A stretch of DNA of 64,000 nt from Mya arenaria (Eukaryota > Mollusca > Bivalvia > Myida > Myidae), in contig NC_069127.1 in NCBI RefSeq assembly GCF_026914265.1, positions 19,957,045-20,021,044 on the forward strand. The letters are read 5' to 3'. The notes below the pieces were generated by a model, which worked only from the letters and a program-made list of their open reading frames with translations, was not told the DNA's origin and searched no databases. Position numbers and translations under genes: made by a program. Below, in pieces: positions 45,331 through 56,869 of this stretch (positions within the stretch are counted from its first letter, which is position 1; each line of letters begins with the position of its first letter).

Positions 45331-46757
45331 CTAGTAAGTTGCGAAATTATATAATTATAAACCAAAATAAATTTTCGCTGTTTTTATGCAACTTTTATAA
45401 TAATACTCCAGCAATTGCCACACAAAATAAAATAAAATTGATATCTGACAAGTATAAGTCATAGCTTCACAAAGTCCACATATATGTCAACTAAATAAAG
45501 CAATACATTAAATCACACATGAGTACACATATTTCAACTAAATAAAGCGTTGAATCAAGACGCAACGACCGCAAGAGGATCAGTATGTTTTTTTTTTCAT
45601 ATCATTCACATTGGCATTATGGTGTTAGTTTGCATAAAGAAACTCTTTGCGATAATGTATTCTTTTATTTTAAAAATGCATTCATTTTCACACTCGTCTT
45701 AATCTAAGACGTGGTTATTCAAATCGTTCCTAAGCAATAACCCATTCCTCCATTAACCATGCAAATTACTGATAAATAAAACTGTCAATAGAACCAGGAA
45801 CCAACTGAGTGCGAGCGAGACGTCATTCATAATAGCTTTTGAGTATGCAAAATTTCAATTAATTTTTTTTTATCAAAAAGCTACGTGCAATATCCTCCTA
45901 TCTAAAACATGTTTAATTATTACCGTATTTTCTTCGTTAGCACTCTTTTTGTAACCAAAATTTAGTAATAAGATTCCATTTAATTTATCATAATAATAGT
46001 TTAATTAACATACTCCCAAACAAAATGTTGTAAGGTGGAATATGAACAGTCTGATTATTGCCTTTGTTTGCTTATTGTCTTTTATTTCCTTTTGACAGTG
46101 CATTGGCCGTCATTGCCAAGTTTGGAGCTTTAATAATATCATCTCTATCGATTTTTACTCTCAGTGCAAAAGTAGCGTTAACATAGGCTAGTTTGGCATT
46201 TATTATTTAACTATTGGACGCATGGCTTGATGAAGGCTGATAAGAAATACAGAATTTATAATGGTCATAAAGTTGATCCGTCTTTATATTATATGTTCGA
46301 TAGATTTTTTTAGACGGTTTACGTATAAGCCATAATTGAGTAGAGCTGTTCTGCAGAGGAATCGTTATTTATCTTGACTTTGACTTGATAAAGAACTTAA
46401 ACCTCAAATAATCTCTGACTTACTTACGTTTCTTTTTCATCTTATCTTCAATGTCTCTTTGAAGTCTATTATTGATCGTTCATAAAGACATTTAATTAAA
46501 GACATTTTCACATCTCTATCATAACATTTTTATATATTTCTCATGCCAGTAATTTCGGAAAAGGGACAGAAAAAAACGAAATATAATCTGCTGATGCAAT
46601 CATTTAGTACCGGTCTTTTACGACAACGAGTTAAAATGTTGATACAACGTAAAAAAAACATTAACAACAAAAGAGTACATGAAGGAGAATATCTTCCATA
46701 TGACAAGCCGAAAACAACCTATGTTGGGAAGGGTGCGTAAAAGATATATGATAAAAG
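45331..46757. other. Upstream of PIGW, no supported gene
   Basis: AT-rich. Two short direct repeats of AACTAAATAAAGC-(A/G)-type sequence occur near 45490 and 45537. I could not identify a promoter motif or exon. Confidence 0.35.
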
Positions 46758-46848
46758 AGTGTTAAATCAACAGCATATAGAGGATATTAGTTTGATTCAG
46801 TGTAAGGCTGCGCACTATTGTTTCACAGAAAATTTGCCAAATTGTATA
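46758..46848 (+). repeat. Fragment of PIGW intron 4, duplicated
   Basis: GAGTGTTAAATCAACAGCAT then ATAGAGGATATTAG and AGTGTAAGGCTGCGCA correspond to 41809..41898 in the PIGW intron, in the same orientation. The match stops at about 46848. The next part of the same intron reappears at 60295. Confidence 0.75.
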
Positions 46849-46869
46849 CGCCAAATGTTATCCCAATCC

Positions 46870-49800
46870 TTGATAGAGATGGTCAAGTGTTAACCACGCC
46901 TAGAAAAAGATGGTCGCAATGGCATAAAGAATTGGCTGATCTTGGTCGTAGATCTGAGGTCGACCATCTAAAACCATGAATGATTCGTTGGCCAAGGTCA
47001 TAAATCGTACGTACGTCGTCAATCTAAATTACATTAATAATTGAATGACCTGGGTCGTAGATCGTAGATTGACGGTCATACATTAAGAGTTGGTCGACCA
47101 AGTTCGTATATCGTAGTTCGAACATCTAAATTTAAGATTTGGTTGACCAGAGCCAAAGATCGTAGACCCATTTTCGAAAATTAAGATTTAGTTGACCTGG
47201 TTTTTAGATCGACCATCTAAAATAAAGGTTTGGTTGATCTGGGTCGTAGATCGTTGATCGACCATCTAAAATTAAGATTTGTTTACCGGGTTCGTAGATC
47301 AAAAAGCGACCATTTAAATTTAATGTTTGGTTAATCTGGGTCGTAATTCGTATCTTGAGCATCTCAAATACCTTAGTAATTGGGTAAATAGGGTCATATA
47401 TCGTACGTCGGCCATCTAAAATACAATTATTGTTTGACTTTGATCGCAGACCGTATGTCGTCGATCTAGAATACATGAATAATATATTGACTAGGGGTAT
47501 ACATATCTGAGCTCGAAGAATTCGTTGAACTTGGTCCTAGATCGTAGCTCGACCATCTCAAAACATTACGTTTGGTAGAACGTTTGTAGAACGACCATCT
47601 GAATGGCATTTATAGTTGGATGACCAGGGTCGTAGATCGTAGCTTGACCTTCCAAATGGCATTTATAATTGGTTGACCAGGGTCGTACATCGTCGTACAT
47701 CGTAGCTTGACAATCCAAATGGCATTTATAGTTGGTTGACCAGGGTCGTAGAACGTAGCTTGACCGTCCAAATGGCAATTATAATTGGTTGAAAAGGGTC
47801 GTAGAGCGTTGCTTGATCGTCCAAATGACATTTATAATTAGTTGATCTGGGTCGTAGATAGTAGCTAGTTCATCCAAATGACATTTATAATTAGTTGATC
47901 TGGGTCGTAGATCGTAGCTTGACCGTCCAAATGGCATTTATAATTGGTTGGCCAGGGTCGTAGATCGTAGCTTGATCGTCCAAATGATATTTATGGTTGG
48001 TTGACCAGAGTCGTAGATCGTAGCTTGACCGTCCAATGGACATTTATAATTAGTTGATCTTGGTTGTAGATCGTAGCTTGACCGTCCAAATGGCATTTAT
48101 AAGTGGTTGACCAGGGTCGTAGATCGTAGCTTGACCGTCCAATGGACATTTATAATTAGTTGATCTGGGTTGTAGATCGTAGCTTGACCGTACAAATGGC
48201 ATTTATAATTGGTTGACCCGGGTTGTAGATCGTAGTTTGACCGTCTAATGGACATTTATAATTAGTTGATCTGGGTCGTAGATCGTAGCTTGACCGTCCA
48301 AATGGCATTTATAATTGGTTGACCAGGGTTGTAGATCGTAGTTTGACCGTCTAATGGACATTCATAATTAGTTGATCTGGGTCGTAGATCGTAGCTTGAC
48401 CGTCCAAATGGCATTTATGGTTGGTTGAGCAGGGTCGTAGATCGTAGCTTGACCGTCCAAATGGCATTTATAGTTGGTTGAGCAGGGTCGTAAATCGTAG
48501 CTTGACCGTCCAAATGGCATTTATAGTTGGTTGAGCAGGGTCGTAGATCGTAGCTTGACCGTCCAGAAGGCATTTATAGTTGGTTGGCCAGGGTCGTAGA
48601 TCGTAGCTTGTTTGTCCAAATGACATTAATAATTAGTTGATCTAGGTCGTAGATCGTAGCTTGTTTGTCCAATGGACATTTATAGTTAGTTGATCTGGGT
48701 CGTAGATCGTAGCTTGTTTGTCCAATGGACATTTATAGTTAGTTGATCTGGGTCGTAGATCGTAGCTTAACCGTCCAAATGACATTTATAATTAGTTGAT
48801 CTGGGTCGTAGATCGTAGTTTGACCGTCCAAATGACATTTATTATTGGTTGAAAAGGGTCGTATATCGTAGCTTGACCGTTCTAATGACATTTATAATTA
48901 GTTGATCTGGGTCGTAGATCGTAGTTTGACCGTCCAAATGACATTTATTATTGGTTGAAAAGGGTCGTATATCGTAGCTTGACCGTTCTAATGACATTTA
49001 TAATTAGTTGATCTGGGTCGTAGATCGTAGCTTGACCTCCAAATGACATTTATAATTGGTTGAAAAGGGTCGTAGATCGTAGCTTGACCGTTCTAATGAC
49101 ATTTATAATTAGTTGATCTGGGTCGTAGATCGTAGCTTGACCGTCCAAATGACATTTATAATTAGTTGATCTGGGTCGTAGATCGTAGCTTGACCGTCCA
49201 AATGGCATTTATAGTTGGTTGACCAGGGTCGTAGAACGTAGCTTGACCGTCCAAATGGCATTTATAATTGGTTGAAAAGGGTCGTAGAGCGTTGCTTGAC
49301 CGTCCAAATGACATTTATAATTAGTTGATCTGGGTCGTAGATAGTAGCTAGTTCATCCAAATGACATTTATAATTAGTTGATCTGGGTCGTAGATCGTAG
49401 CTTGACCGTCCAAATAGCATTTATAATTGGTTGGCCAGGGCCGTAGATCGTAGCTTGATCGTCCAAATGACATTTATGGTTGGTTGACCAGGGTCGTAGA
49501 TCGTAGCTTGACCGTCCAATGGACATTTTTAATTAGTTGATCTGGGTCGTAGATCGTAGCTTGACCTTCCTAATGACATTATAATTAGTTGATATGGGTC
49601 GTAGATCGTAGCTTGACCGTCCAAATGACATTTATAATTAGTTGATCTGGGTTGTAGATCGTAGCTTGACCGTCCAAATAACATTTATAATTAGTTGATC
49701 TGGGTCGTAGATCGTAGCTTGACCGTCCAAATGACATTTATAATTAGTTGATCTGGGTCGTAGATCGTAGCTTGACCGTTCTAATGACATTTATAATTAG

Positions 49801-50700
49801 TTGATCTGGGTCGTAGATCGTAGCTTGACCGTCCAAATGACATTTATAATTAGTTGATATGGGTCGTAGATCGTAGCTTGACCGTTCTAATGACATTTAT
49901 AATTAGTTGATCTGGGTCGTAGATCGTAGCTTGACCGTCCAAATGACATTTATAATTAGTTGATCTGGGTCGTAGATCGTAGCTTGACCGTCCAAATGAT
50001 ATTTATAATTAGTTGATCTGGGTCGTAGATCGTAGCTTGACTGTCCAAATGACATTTATAATTAGTTGATCTGGGTCGTAGATCGTAGCTTGACCGTCCA
50101 AATGATATTTATAATTAGTTGATCTGGGTCGTAGATCGTAGCTTGACCGTCCAAATGACATTTATAATTAGTTGATCTGGGTCGTAGATCGTAGCTTGAC
50201 CGTTCTAATGACATTTATAATTAGTTGATCTGGGTCGTAGATCGTAGCTTGACCGTCCAAATGACATTTATATTTAGTTGACCAGGGTCGTAGATCGTAG
50301 CTTGACCTTCCTAATGGCATTTATAATTAGTTGATCTGGGTCGTAGATCGTAGCTTGACCGTCCAAATGATATTTATAATTAGTTGATCTGGGTCGTAGA
50401 TCGTAGCTTGACCGTCCAAATGATATTTATAATTAGTTGATCTGGGTAATGTATCACAGATCGACAAGTACGATATTTTTATAATTTGGTCGATTGTAGC
50501 TAGATCATCTAAAATAGCTTAAGAAGTGGTTGACCTGGGTAACAGATGGTAGATCGACAATCTAAAAAAATAAGAATTTGTTGACCTGGGTAGAATATTT
50601 TAGGTCGAACATCTTAAAACACACGAAATATTTGTCGACCTGGGTCGTAAATTATAGTTTGATCATCAAGATGGCATTCGTAATTGGTGGAATAGGTCCT
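46870..50700. repeat. 53-bp satellite array, about 65-70 units, degenerate at both edges
   Basis: The core unit is GACCGTCCAAATGACATTTA, TAATTAGTTGATCTGGGTCG and TAGATCGTAGCTT (53 bp). Units are nearly uniform between about 47620 and 50440. They become diverged leftward, with CTGGGTCGTAGATCG and ACCATCTAAAATTAAGATTT variants, and also rightward. A block near 47722..47883, with the rare GTAGAACGTAGC and GTAGAGCGTTGC variants, recurs at about 49204..49367. The offset of ~1482 bp is 28 units. No protein is coded. Confidence 0.93.
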
Positions 50701-51336
50701 AAATTGTAGCACTATCTTGAATACATTTTGTGACTAAATACGTCATATTTAAGATATAATTAAGATTTAATTAAATGGATATGTGTCTACATAGAGTATG
50801 TTTAGTAATGTAGGGCATATTTGATTGTCATTTGAATATGAAAGTGGTTGACAGCCGACCTGGTACAAATGTACAAAATGGTCATGTTAATTACAAAAAC
50901 GTGTATTCCTTGGGTTGTAAAGCTGTCATATTTATACAAAAAAGTAGTACTTAAGTGAGGGGTTTTCGATGTGAAGGGAGAGGGGTTAGGCAAGGCAAGG
51001 AAAGCGGCCTTGGGTCCTTAATGGACGGCAGTTAGGATGCGGGATTATCTTAAATGTCATGCTGTATTTAGAACTTATAATTATACTTAGAAAGAACGTG
51101 GAACAATAAAGAACTGACATTCGAACGGTTGTTGTTTGATAACTTAAAGACTTCCAACAGTTTAAGTGAACACTTAGAGAGTTCTGTGGCTGTTACGTCA
51201 CAATTTATAATTGTTTAACCTGGGCGTTAAGCGTAGATCGACCATCTAGAAACATAGGTTAAAAAACTAAAAGAAAGACGTGTGGCCTCCGGATAGGCGT
51301 ATTTATATTGCGAGAAAAGTGATAAAACTTACTTAC

Positions 51337-51386
51337 CAGGTGAAAATATCCTCCCAAAACACCAAAATCTCGTCGAACACCGCCAT
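51337..51386 (-). CDS. Possible short first coding exon (MAVFDEILVFWEDIFT)
   Basis: An ATG in an AAAATGGCGG context is followed by 16 codons and TG, then a GTAAGT donor (51331..51336). The F-D-E-I-L...F..W pattern resembles the N-terminus of SLC22-type organic ion transporters, which often begin with FDE-[IV]-L and a nearby aromatic residue. I found no downstream exon to the left. Related ATGGCGG..CCTGGTAA sequences at 52461 and 52940 are broken by stops, so this may be part of a repeat. Weak evidence. Confidence 0.25.
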
Positions 51387-51829
51387 TTTATTGCGCATCA
51401 CACATTTTCCTCACTTAAATTTCGGAAAACACAAAACACGTTGGACCCCCTGGTAGAATAAGATTTGTCTGAGCTGGGTTGTAGGTCTTCGTCCATCTAA
51501 AGAAATAAATAATTCGTAGGTCGTAGATAGACCATCTAATTTACTTGAATAAATGGTATGCCTGTATCATATTCATTACCTAGACAAGTTGAATAAAATT
51601 GTGTATTATATGATGATTAATGTCAGAATCTCTTATTTAGTATTACCTGCCCTTTCCGGTATTATGTAATTGTAAGACATACCTGTTTCACTAGTCCACG
51701 GACTATTTTCTTACGACCCGTATTATATCCGAGGCCATATCTTGATACTAGCCGAGGAGTTCCGATTGTAGTCCACCTAAAATGGACGTCATAGAGTCTT
51801 TATATCATTTTTGCACTTGGCTGACAGAC

Positions 51830-52000
51830 TCGAGTTAACCTGGTTCGTAGATCGACCATCTAAAATTAAGATTCGGCTGAGCTGGGTCGAAACTCGTTTC
51901 CGTCCCATCTACAATACATATTTAGTATCCGTTGGCCTGGGTCATAGGTTGTAGGTTAATCTTATAAGATACCTGAATGATTGGTTTACATGGGTCATAT
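51830..52000. repeat. Relic units of the 53-bp satellite
   Basis: GTTCGTAGATCGACCATCTA, AAATTAAGATTCGG and CTGGGTC repeat the diverged edge type of the main array. Other fragments lie near 51225 and 51470..51540. Confidence 0.6.
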
Positions 52001-52460
52001 TTCCTGTAGCAGTTGAATACAATTATGTATCATATGATAACGAGTGTCCAATTATTTTTAACGCATGATTTTTTTCCTGTAATATATACTAAATATACGG
52101 CCTATAATACAGGTATACGTGTTTTACTACTCCACCTTCAGAAATGATATCATAGAGTCTTTGTACTTAGGATTTTTGTACTTGGCAGACTCACGTCACA
52201 GGTATAAAAAACACATGCCAAAATAATTGAAAAGTATCCCTGAACGCTCTTTATTGTGGCTACTTGTTTCTCCTCCGCTGACCTCAAACTGACAGAACAA
52301 TGATATTTTTCGTCTTATGTACCTGCATTGCAGAAATGAAGTAATCGGAATAATAAAAAATATATATAATACATATATATATACGTAATCACATGCTATT
52401 GTGATGCTATACGTAATTCCGTTTCATGCAAACAGTACGTGAGACAAAAGTTGCATGCAA

Positions 52461-52945
52461 ACAACATGGCGGACTTAGAATGAAAAGTACCGATTCTGGA
52501 ACCATCTTTTGCCTGGTAAATGGACTTCACCAAAATGTGGGTAATGTGCTTTCAATAAACAAATAGGGGGGAGCGGGGGGGGGGGGGGGGTTAGGGACAA
52601 AAATATCGATCAGGAAACGTGTCCAGTCGAGTAATAATCACATAGTTTGAAAAATAGGAATATATACATGCAAGCACAGTTACAGCATGCACAGATATGC
52701 CATATTCGCCGAGAAAATTCGAAACACGTTTATTTGTAAACATTGTCTCCTTAGCCACAGTCTGTCCAATAACTTTAAAGATATGATTTCAAACCAGTTG
52801 GTCGATCAAAGAATTAATTTCTTACGTTCTGGACGCATACATGTTTCGAAATTTAAAGAAAAAGTCCACTTACCAGGCAAAAGTTGGTACCGGAATCGGT
52901 ACTTTTCATCCAAAATCCGCCATTTTGTTTGCCATAAAATGTGTT
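52461..52945. repeat. Inverted repeat with ATGGCGGA...CCTGGTAA arms
   Basis: The left arm (ATGGCGGACTTAGAATGAAA through CCTGGTAAATGGACTT) is inverted at 52860..52945 (ATGGCGGATTTTGGATGAAA through CCTGGTAAGTGGACTT). The arms are about 80 bp long and 390 bp apart. A G-run (52567..52590) lies between them. The arms resemble the candidate exon at 51337 in reverse. Confidence 0.6.
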
Positions 52946-53319
52946 TCTTACTAATGTTTGCATGAAACGAGATTACGACCTCCCCCTTGTATATATAAAT
53001 AGCATGTGATAAATTTTATTTCAAAATAACGCTTTGGTCACACTGTCATGACTGGTTTCCCACGCAAAAGATAATTTATTAGCTCTATCATAACTCAGTG
53101 TTTATTTAAACACATGTTGTAAGATAAGGAAGTTTAACATTACACATTTATTTCGACTTAAGGGATTTTAAAGGAACATCTAAAACGTTTTTATACTGCA
53201 TAACATTGTCTTCTCTCGCGTGTGTGTTTTTTTCATCTCGTGTCGTGTTCAATATTTATATATATATGAGATAACATTACTAAATTAATGGTATCAAAAA
53301 CATCGTTGCATATGTTAAA

Positions 53320-54423
53320 ATGTTTTTCGAAGTAGCAACTCTTAAATTTGTAAATCACGGTCTTCTATTTGTTAACAGTGCAAAGACGAGTTTGGAGGCT
53401 TTGGCTAAATCAATAGAAAAGAAAATTGAAAGAAAAAAGAAGAATTTTCGCAAGGCGAAAGTAGATAACCAGAATTTGGATATAAAATATGCTGTTCACA
53501 ACAATGGAATACCGAAAGTACCTGGAACATTTTTCCACGATGATGGAATAAAACTCAACGTTAAAGAAATTGACAAACTAAGTGAATACGTTCTGTTCAG
53601 TGTTCCGGGGGAAAAGAAGAGCCTAACAGTAGATCAGAACAACGTTTTAGATCAAAGCAGTAATGCGCTTGAGACGTCGATGAATGAAAACATAATGAAA
53701 ACTACCAGGCCAATCAGTCCAAGCAATGAGCGTTTGTTTCATTTCAACGTGACCAATTGTACCACCGCCTTTCATGGAGATGATGTTGTTGAAATAAAAT
53801 TGTTCACATTAGATGATATTGAATTCAACTATGGGATTCTGCCCAATAATTTTGATCCTGAAACACTTAATTCGCTTTTCGGAAAGACGGATTTGTCTTT
53901 TGATTGTTCTGTGATTAAAGCTGACGGGAAGATGTGTCTGCTTCTGAGCGGAAATAACTTTGAAAGTAGTTTTAAGTTTTTGAGGTGGAGCGTTGAACAA
54001 TGGTTGAGATATGTGGCCAAGTTGCTCAGGGCAGAGTATAACATATTACAGGAATACCGGACTCTTCACATTTGGACGCATGTGGATGACAACGAAATAG
54101 TTTTCGAAAAACTTAACCATACTATCAGGGACCACGTTGCAGTAGTTTTTGAAGGGATGATCCGCTATTATGCACCGCTCAGTAATAGTGAAATGAAAAC
54201 CATAGTTGATTATGTGAAGAATGGAACTTCTTCAAATGATCCTAAATTCTGGATGAACTTAGTGACGTCACGAGTGTTTGATGACGCAATGCGTGACTGT
54301 CGCGTGCACATATTCCAGTTGACCTACTCGTACGTGTACCCGAGGAATTGTCGAATGCTGATCGGTATACCCGTGTATAAAGACGGTTATATTAACGGCA
54401 AGGACAGAAAACAGAATCGGTGA
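53320..54423 (+). CDS. Intronless orphan ORF, 367 aa
   Basis: Not recognised. An uninterrupted frame of 367 codons in AT-rich DNA is very unlikely by chance. Residues ~22-50 are a highly basic, probably coiled-coil segment (SIEKKIERKKKNFRKAK). Residues ~85-140 look disordered. From about 140 to 350 the composition is that of a folded globular domain, with regular hydrophobic spacing and many Trp, Tyr and Phe (for example SFKFLRWSVEQWLRYVAKLL). The C-terminus is basic (KDRKQNR). There is no signal peptide or transmembrane segment, though the first ~20 residues are moderately hydrophobic. TATATATATAG-like sequence near 53260 may be promoter. It lies inside the 13-kb insertion that splits the duplicated PIGW intron. 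It could be a transposon-captured or lineage-specific gene. Confidence 0.7.
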   Translation: MFFEVATLKFVNHGLLFVNSAKTSLEALAKSIEKKIERKKKNFRKAKVDNQNLDIKYAVHNNGIPKVPGTFFHDDGIKLNVKEIDKLSEYVLFSVPGEKKSLTVDQNNVLDQSSNALETSMNENIMKTTRPISPSNERLFHFNVTNCTTAFHGDDVVEIKLFTLDDIEFNYGILPNNFDPETLNSLFGKTDLSFDCSVIKADGKMCLLLSGNNFESSFKFLRWSVEQWLRYVAKLLRAEYNILQEYRTLHIWTHVDDNEIVFEKLNHTIRDHVAVVFEGMIRYYAPLSNSEMKTIVDYVKNGTSSNDPKFWMNLVTSRVFDDAMRDCRVHIFQLTYSYVYPRNCRMLIGIPVYKDGYINGKDRKQNR

Positions 54424-54742
54424 TTGTGTTATTATCCGGATTCCACCTTATGCCATTTAAGGCGGACATAAGAGAGTTTATAAATGTAGCAAACTGACCC
54501 CACTATTTATATGTTGCAGTCAACTACGTGTCCGTATATACTGAACAAAGAGGTCAAGAGTTTTACAGCAACAGCGAACAACCCAAATGCTTAGTCGGAG
54601 GGATGGACTTATTGGTTGTGATGTTATTTTATTGAAATAGATAGTTTCTAGACGTATATATGATTGTAGTACATAAGATTGTTAAGTTATAAGACCTAAT
54701 GTACTATTAAGACTAAATAAGTTTTTGCAACGACATGATGTA

Positions 54743-55228
54743 CAGTGTGTGTATACCACCTGATAATTTCATCATAAATGCTACGTCGGAAGGATTTTTT
54801 TTCCTTAAAATGAAAACTTTAATCAAAGATAACTTTTCTTTAACTACACCATTTTAAATGAAACAAAGGGCAGTCTATGCCGCTTTAAAGGAGCCCCTCC
54901 TAAGTTTTATTACCGGAATTTGATAAGGTGATTAGTTTCATCAAACACTTCGACAAACCTGTTTCCCAAATAATGTTTTGACAGTGCTCCGTCAGACGGC
55001 CGTATTGTGAAAAGGTTTGTCGAAGTGTTTAAAGAAACTAAACTCTCAATCAAACTCTGGTAAAAGACCGCAGACGGGGCTCCGTTAGCGGCGTAGACTG
55101 CGCTATGTTTCACATAAAAGGGTGAATAACTAGGGAAGTTATCTTTGTTTAAAGTCTTCATTCGAAGCAAATGTTGCCTTCCGACGTAGCATTTATGACG
55201 CAATTTATCACATGGTATACACACACTG
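54743..55228. mobile_element. 486-bp fold-back MITE
   Basis: The left arm begins CAGTGTGTGTATACCACC and the reversed right arm CAGTGTGTGTATACCATG. Both continue through ATAAATGCTACGTCGGAAGG, CAAAGATAACTT and AACACTTCGACAAACCT. Pairing extends almost to the centre near 55000, so the whole element can fold into one imperfect hairpin. The open frame on the minus strand of the right arm is not taken as a gene. I recall similar sequence from bivalve genomic DNA but cannot verify it. Confidence 0.85.
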
Positions 55229-55620
55229 TGATCTGTTAAAATCATACACAGTACTCTTTACAAAACACATTACCCGTAGCATAGAGTACAGAAAGTTTTA
55301 GATTGTTATTAAAATAATTTAGTTATTAAACAATATGTTAGATTATATTATACTGCTCAAGGATTTAAATTATAATCATCAACAATTCTGTTTATACTGT
55401 TCATATATGTTTTACAAAGTGTTATAACCATGACACTGAATAACAGGACTAAACCGAAGTTTACATTAATGAACGCTCTTTAAACCATGCAACTTAATTC
55501 CATGTGTTTAAAGTGACACTATTATTCTATATTATACCTTACATAAATGTGTCCGTTCTTTGCGTATATAAAGTTGATCGATCTGTATATCAATGTGTTT
55601 TAATAAAAATCCAGTTTTTA

Positions 55621-55696
55621 TGACGTCAGCGATCCATATCATGTTTTTGGCCGGTCCGGACCTCGCCAAAAAATATGATATGGACAGATGACGTCA
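55621..55696. repeat. 76-nt hairpin bounded by TGACGTCA palindromes
   Basis: TGACGTCAGCGATCCATATC on the left pairs with GATATGGACAGATGACGTCA on the right, with GTTTTTGGC/GCCAAAAAA continuing inward. The TGACGTCA at each end is the consensus CRE (CREB/ATF) site. Confidence 0.8.
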
Positions 55697-55831
55697 TGTA
55701 ATATGGACCGCTGAGTGCTGCTTGCTTCACAAGGACATCTTGTTCGCAATAAAACATTATTAGATTTGTTCCATAAAACACATCAAAGGCGCTTTAAAAT
55801 TATTAAATGGTAAAAAAGTGTTCCGCATAAT

Positions 55832-55980
55832 CTAAGAAATATAACACACCATTTCGGGCCATATGGCATTAAGGCATTAAGGACCGGCCAGTCAGCCTTG
55901 GTCCATATACACCTTCGTTGGCTGACTGGTCGGTCCTTATAATGTCATATGGCCCTCAGTGGTGAGTTATATTTCTTAAA
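55832..55980. repeat. ~149-nt palindrome, MITE-like
   Basis: AAGAAATATAACACACCATT and GGGCCATATGGCATTAAGG pair with the right-hand side (ATGTCATATGGCCC, GGTGAGTTATATTTCTT). GGACCGGCCAGTCAGCC pairs with GGCTGACTGGTCGGTCC nearer the loop. Two ~60-bp arms; no coding potential. Confidence 0.8.
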
Positions 55981-55989
55981 TATCAATGC

Positions 55990-56400
55990 AATCGCATGTA
56001 AAACAAAAATATATTTTGACTGATAGACCTTTAACTACTTAATTGATTATGCATTTATTGAAAATATTAATTACTAATAACAGGATTGAAACCGTGTATT
56101 TCATTGCTGAAAACGCAAAAATATTAAGTAACTGGTGAATGCATAAAAAATTACTGTGATCTACTATAATCCCAAAAAATAAAAATACTATGTTTTGTGC
56201 ACATTCCTTTAAAATTAAAATAGGCATCCTTCATTAGAACCACTGTTTTCGACATTTATTCATCCTTTTTGGAATAATAAAACAATAGTATTAATTGTGT
56301 TAAATCTTATTTGGGAGTAAGAGTGCATCTTCAAACAATATTCTATATACTATACATACAATGTAGTTCAACAATGTAAATTTGATACAATCTAGATAAC
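55990..56400 (+). repeat. Dispersed repeat R, copy 5
   Basis: AGACCTTTAACTACTTAATT, ATTGAAAATATTAATTACTA, ACCGTGTATTTCATTGCTGA and TCTTATTTGGGAGTAAGAGT follow the order of repeat R. The 5' end of R may lie at about 55509 (AAGTGACACTATTATTC), separated by the two hairpins above. Confidence 0.65.
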
Positions 56401-56869
56401 ACATGATTCATTCATTTACATCAAACAATGACACTTTTTACATACTAGTATATCAATCACACTGTCATGCTTTTTAATAAATTAATTGATATATATGCCA
56501 GTTTTTTTTCAATCCAATCTTTCTTACGTCTTTCTTGTATCATAAAAGAATCTTCAGGGAATTGGATGCGTGTGCTTGTACGTGATCCAAACAGTCTCAA
56601 GCCTGAGTTCAGACTAAAGACTCATTATGGCAAAACTTCATTTCATTGTATTTTTTCTTCTCTCAAAACAATGATAGTAAAATCTGCTGATATATATTTA
56701 TATTTGAATGTTTTACTTTTATTAACATACATTTTTGTAAAAGAAATGGAATAAATATGATTTTTTGTTCCTTCATTAAAGTGCGTTTCTGAGTCTGAGT
56801 CTAGACTTGAACTTGAGAATGTTCGTAATCATGGCCCCAGAACCAGCCGAAGAAAGGTCTTTTATGAGA
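56401..56869. other. Intergenic; short open frame of doubtful value
   Basis: An open frame of 95 codons at 56467..56754 (plus) ends just before a GAGTCTGAGTCTAGACTTGA repeat-like motif. The composition is not convincing and I do not call it a gene. Confidence 0.3.

Noticed and set aside
54910..55245. 111-codon minus-strand frame
   Set aside because: It lies wholly inside the right part of a fold-back MITE present as an inverted repeat; no domain recognised.
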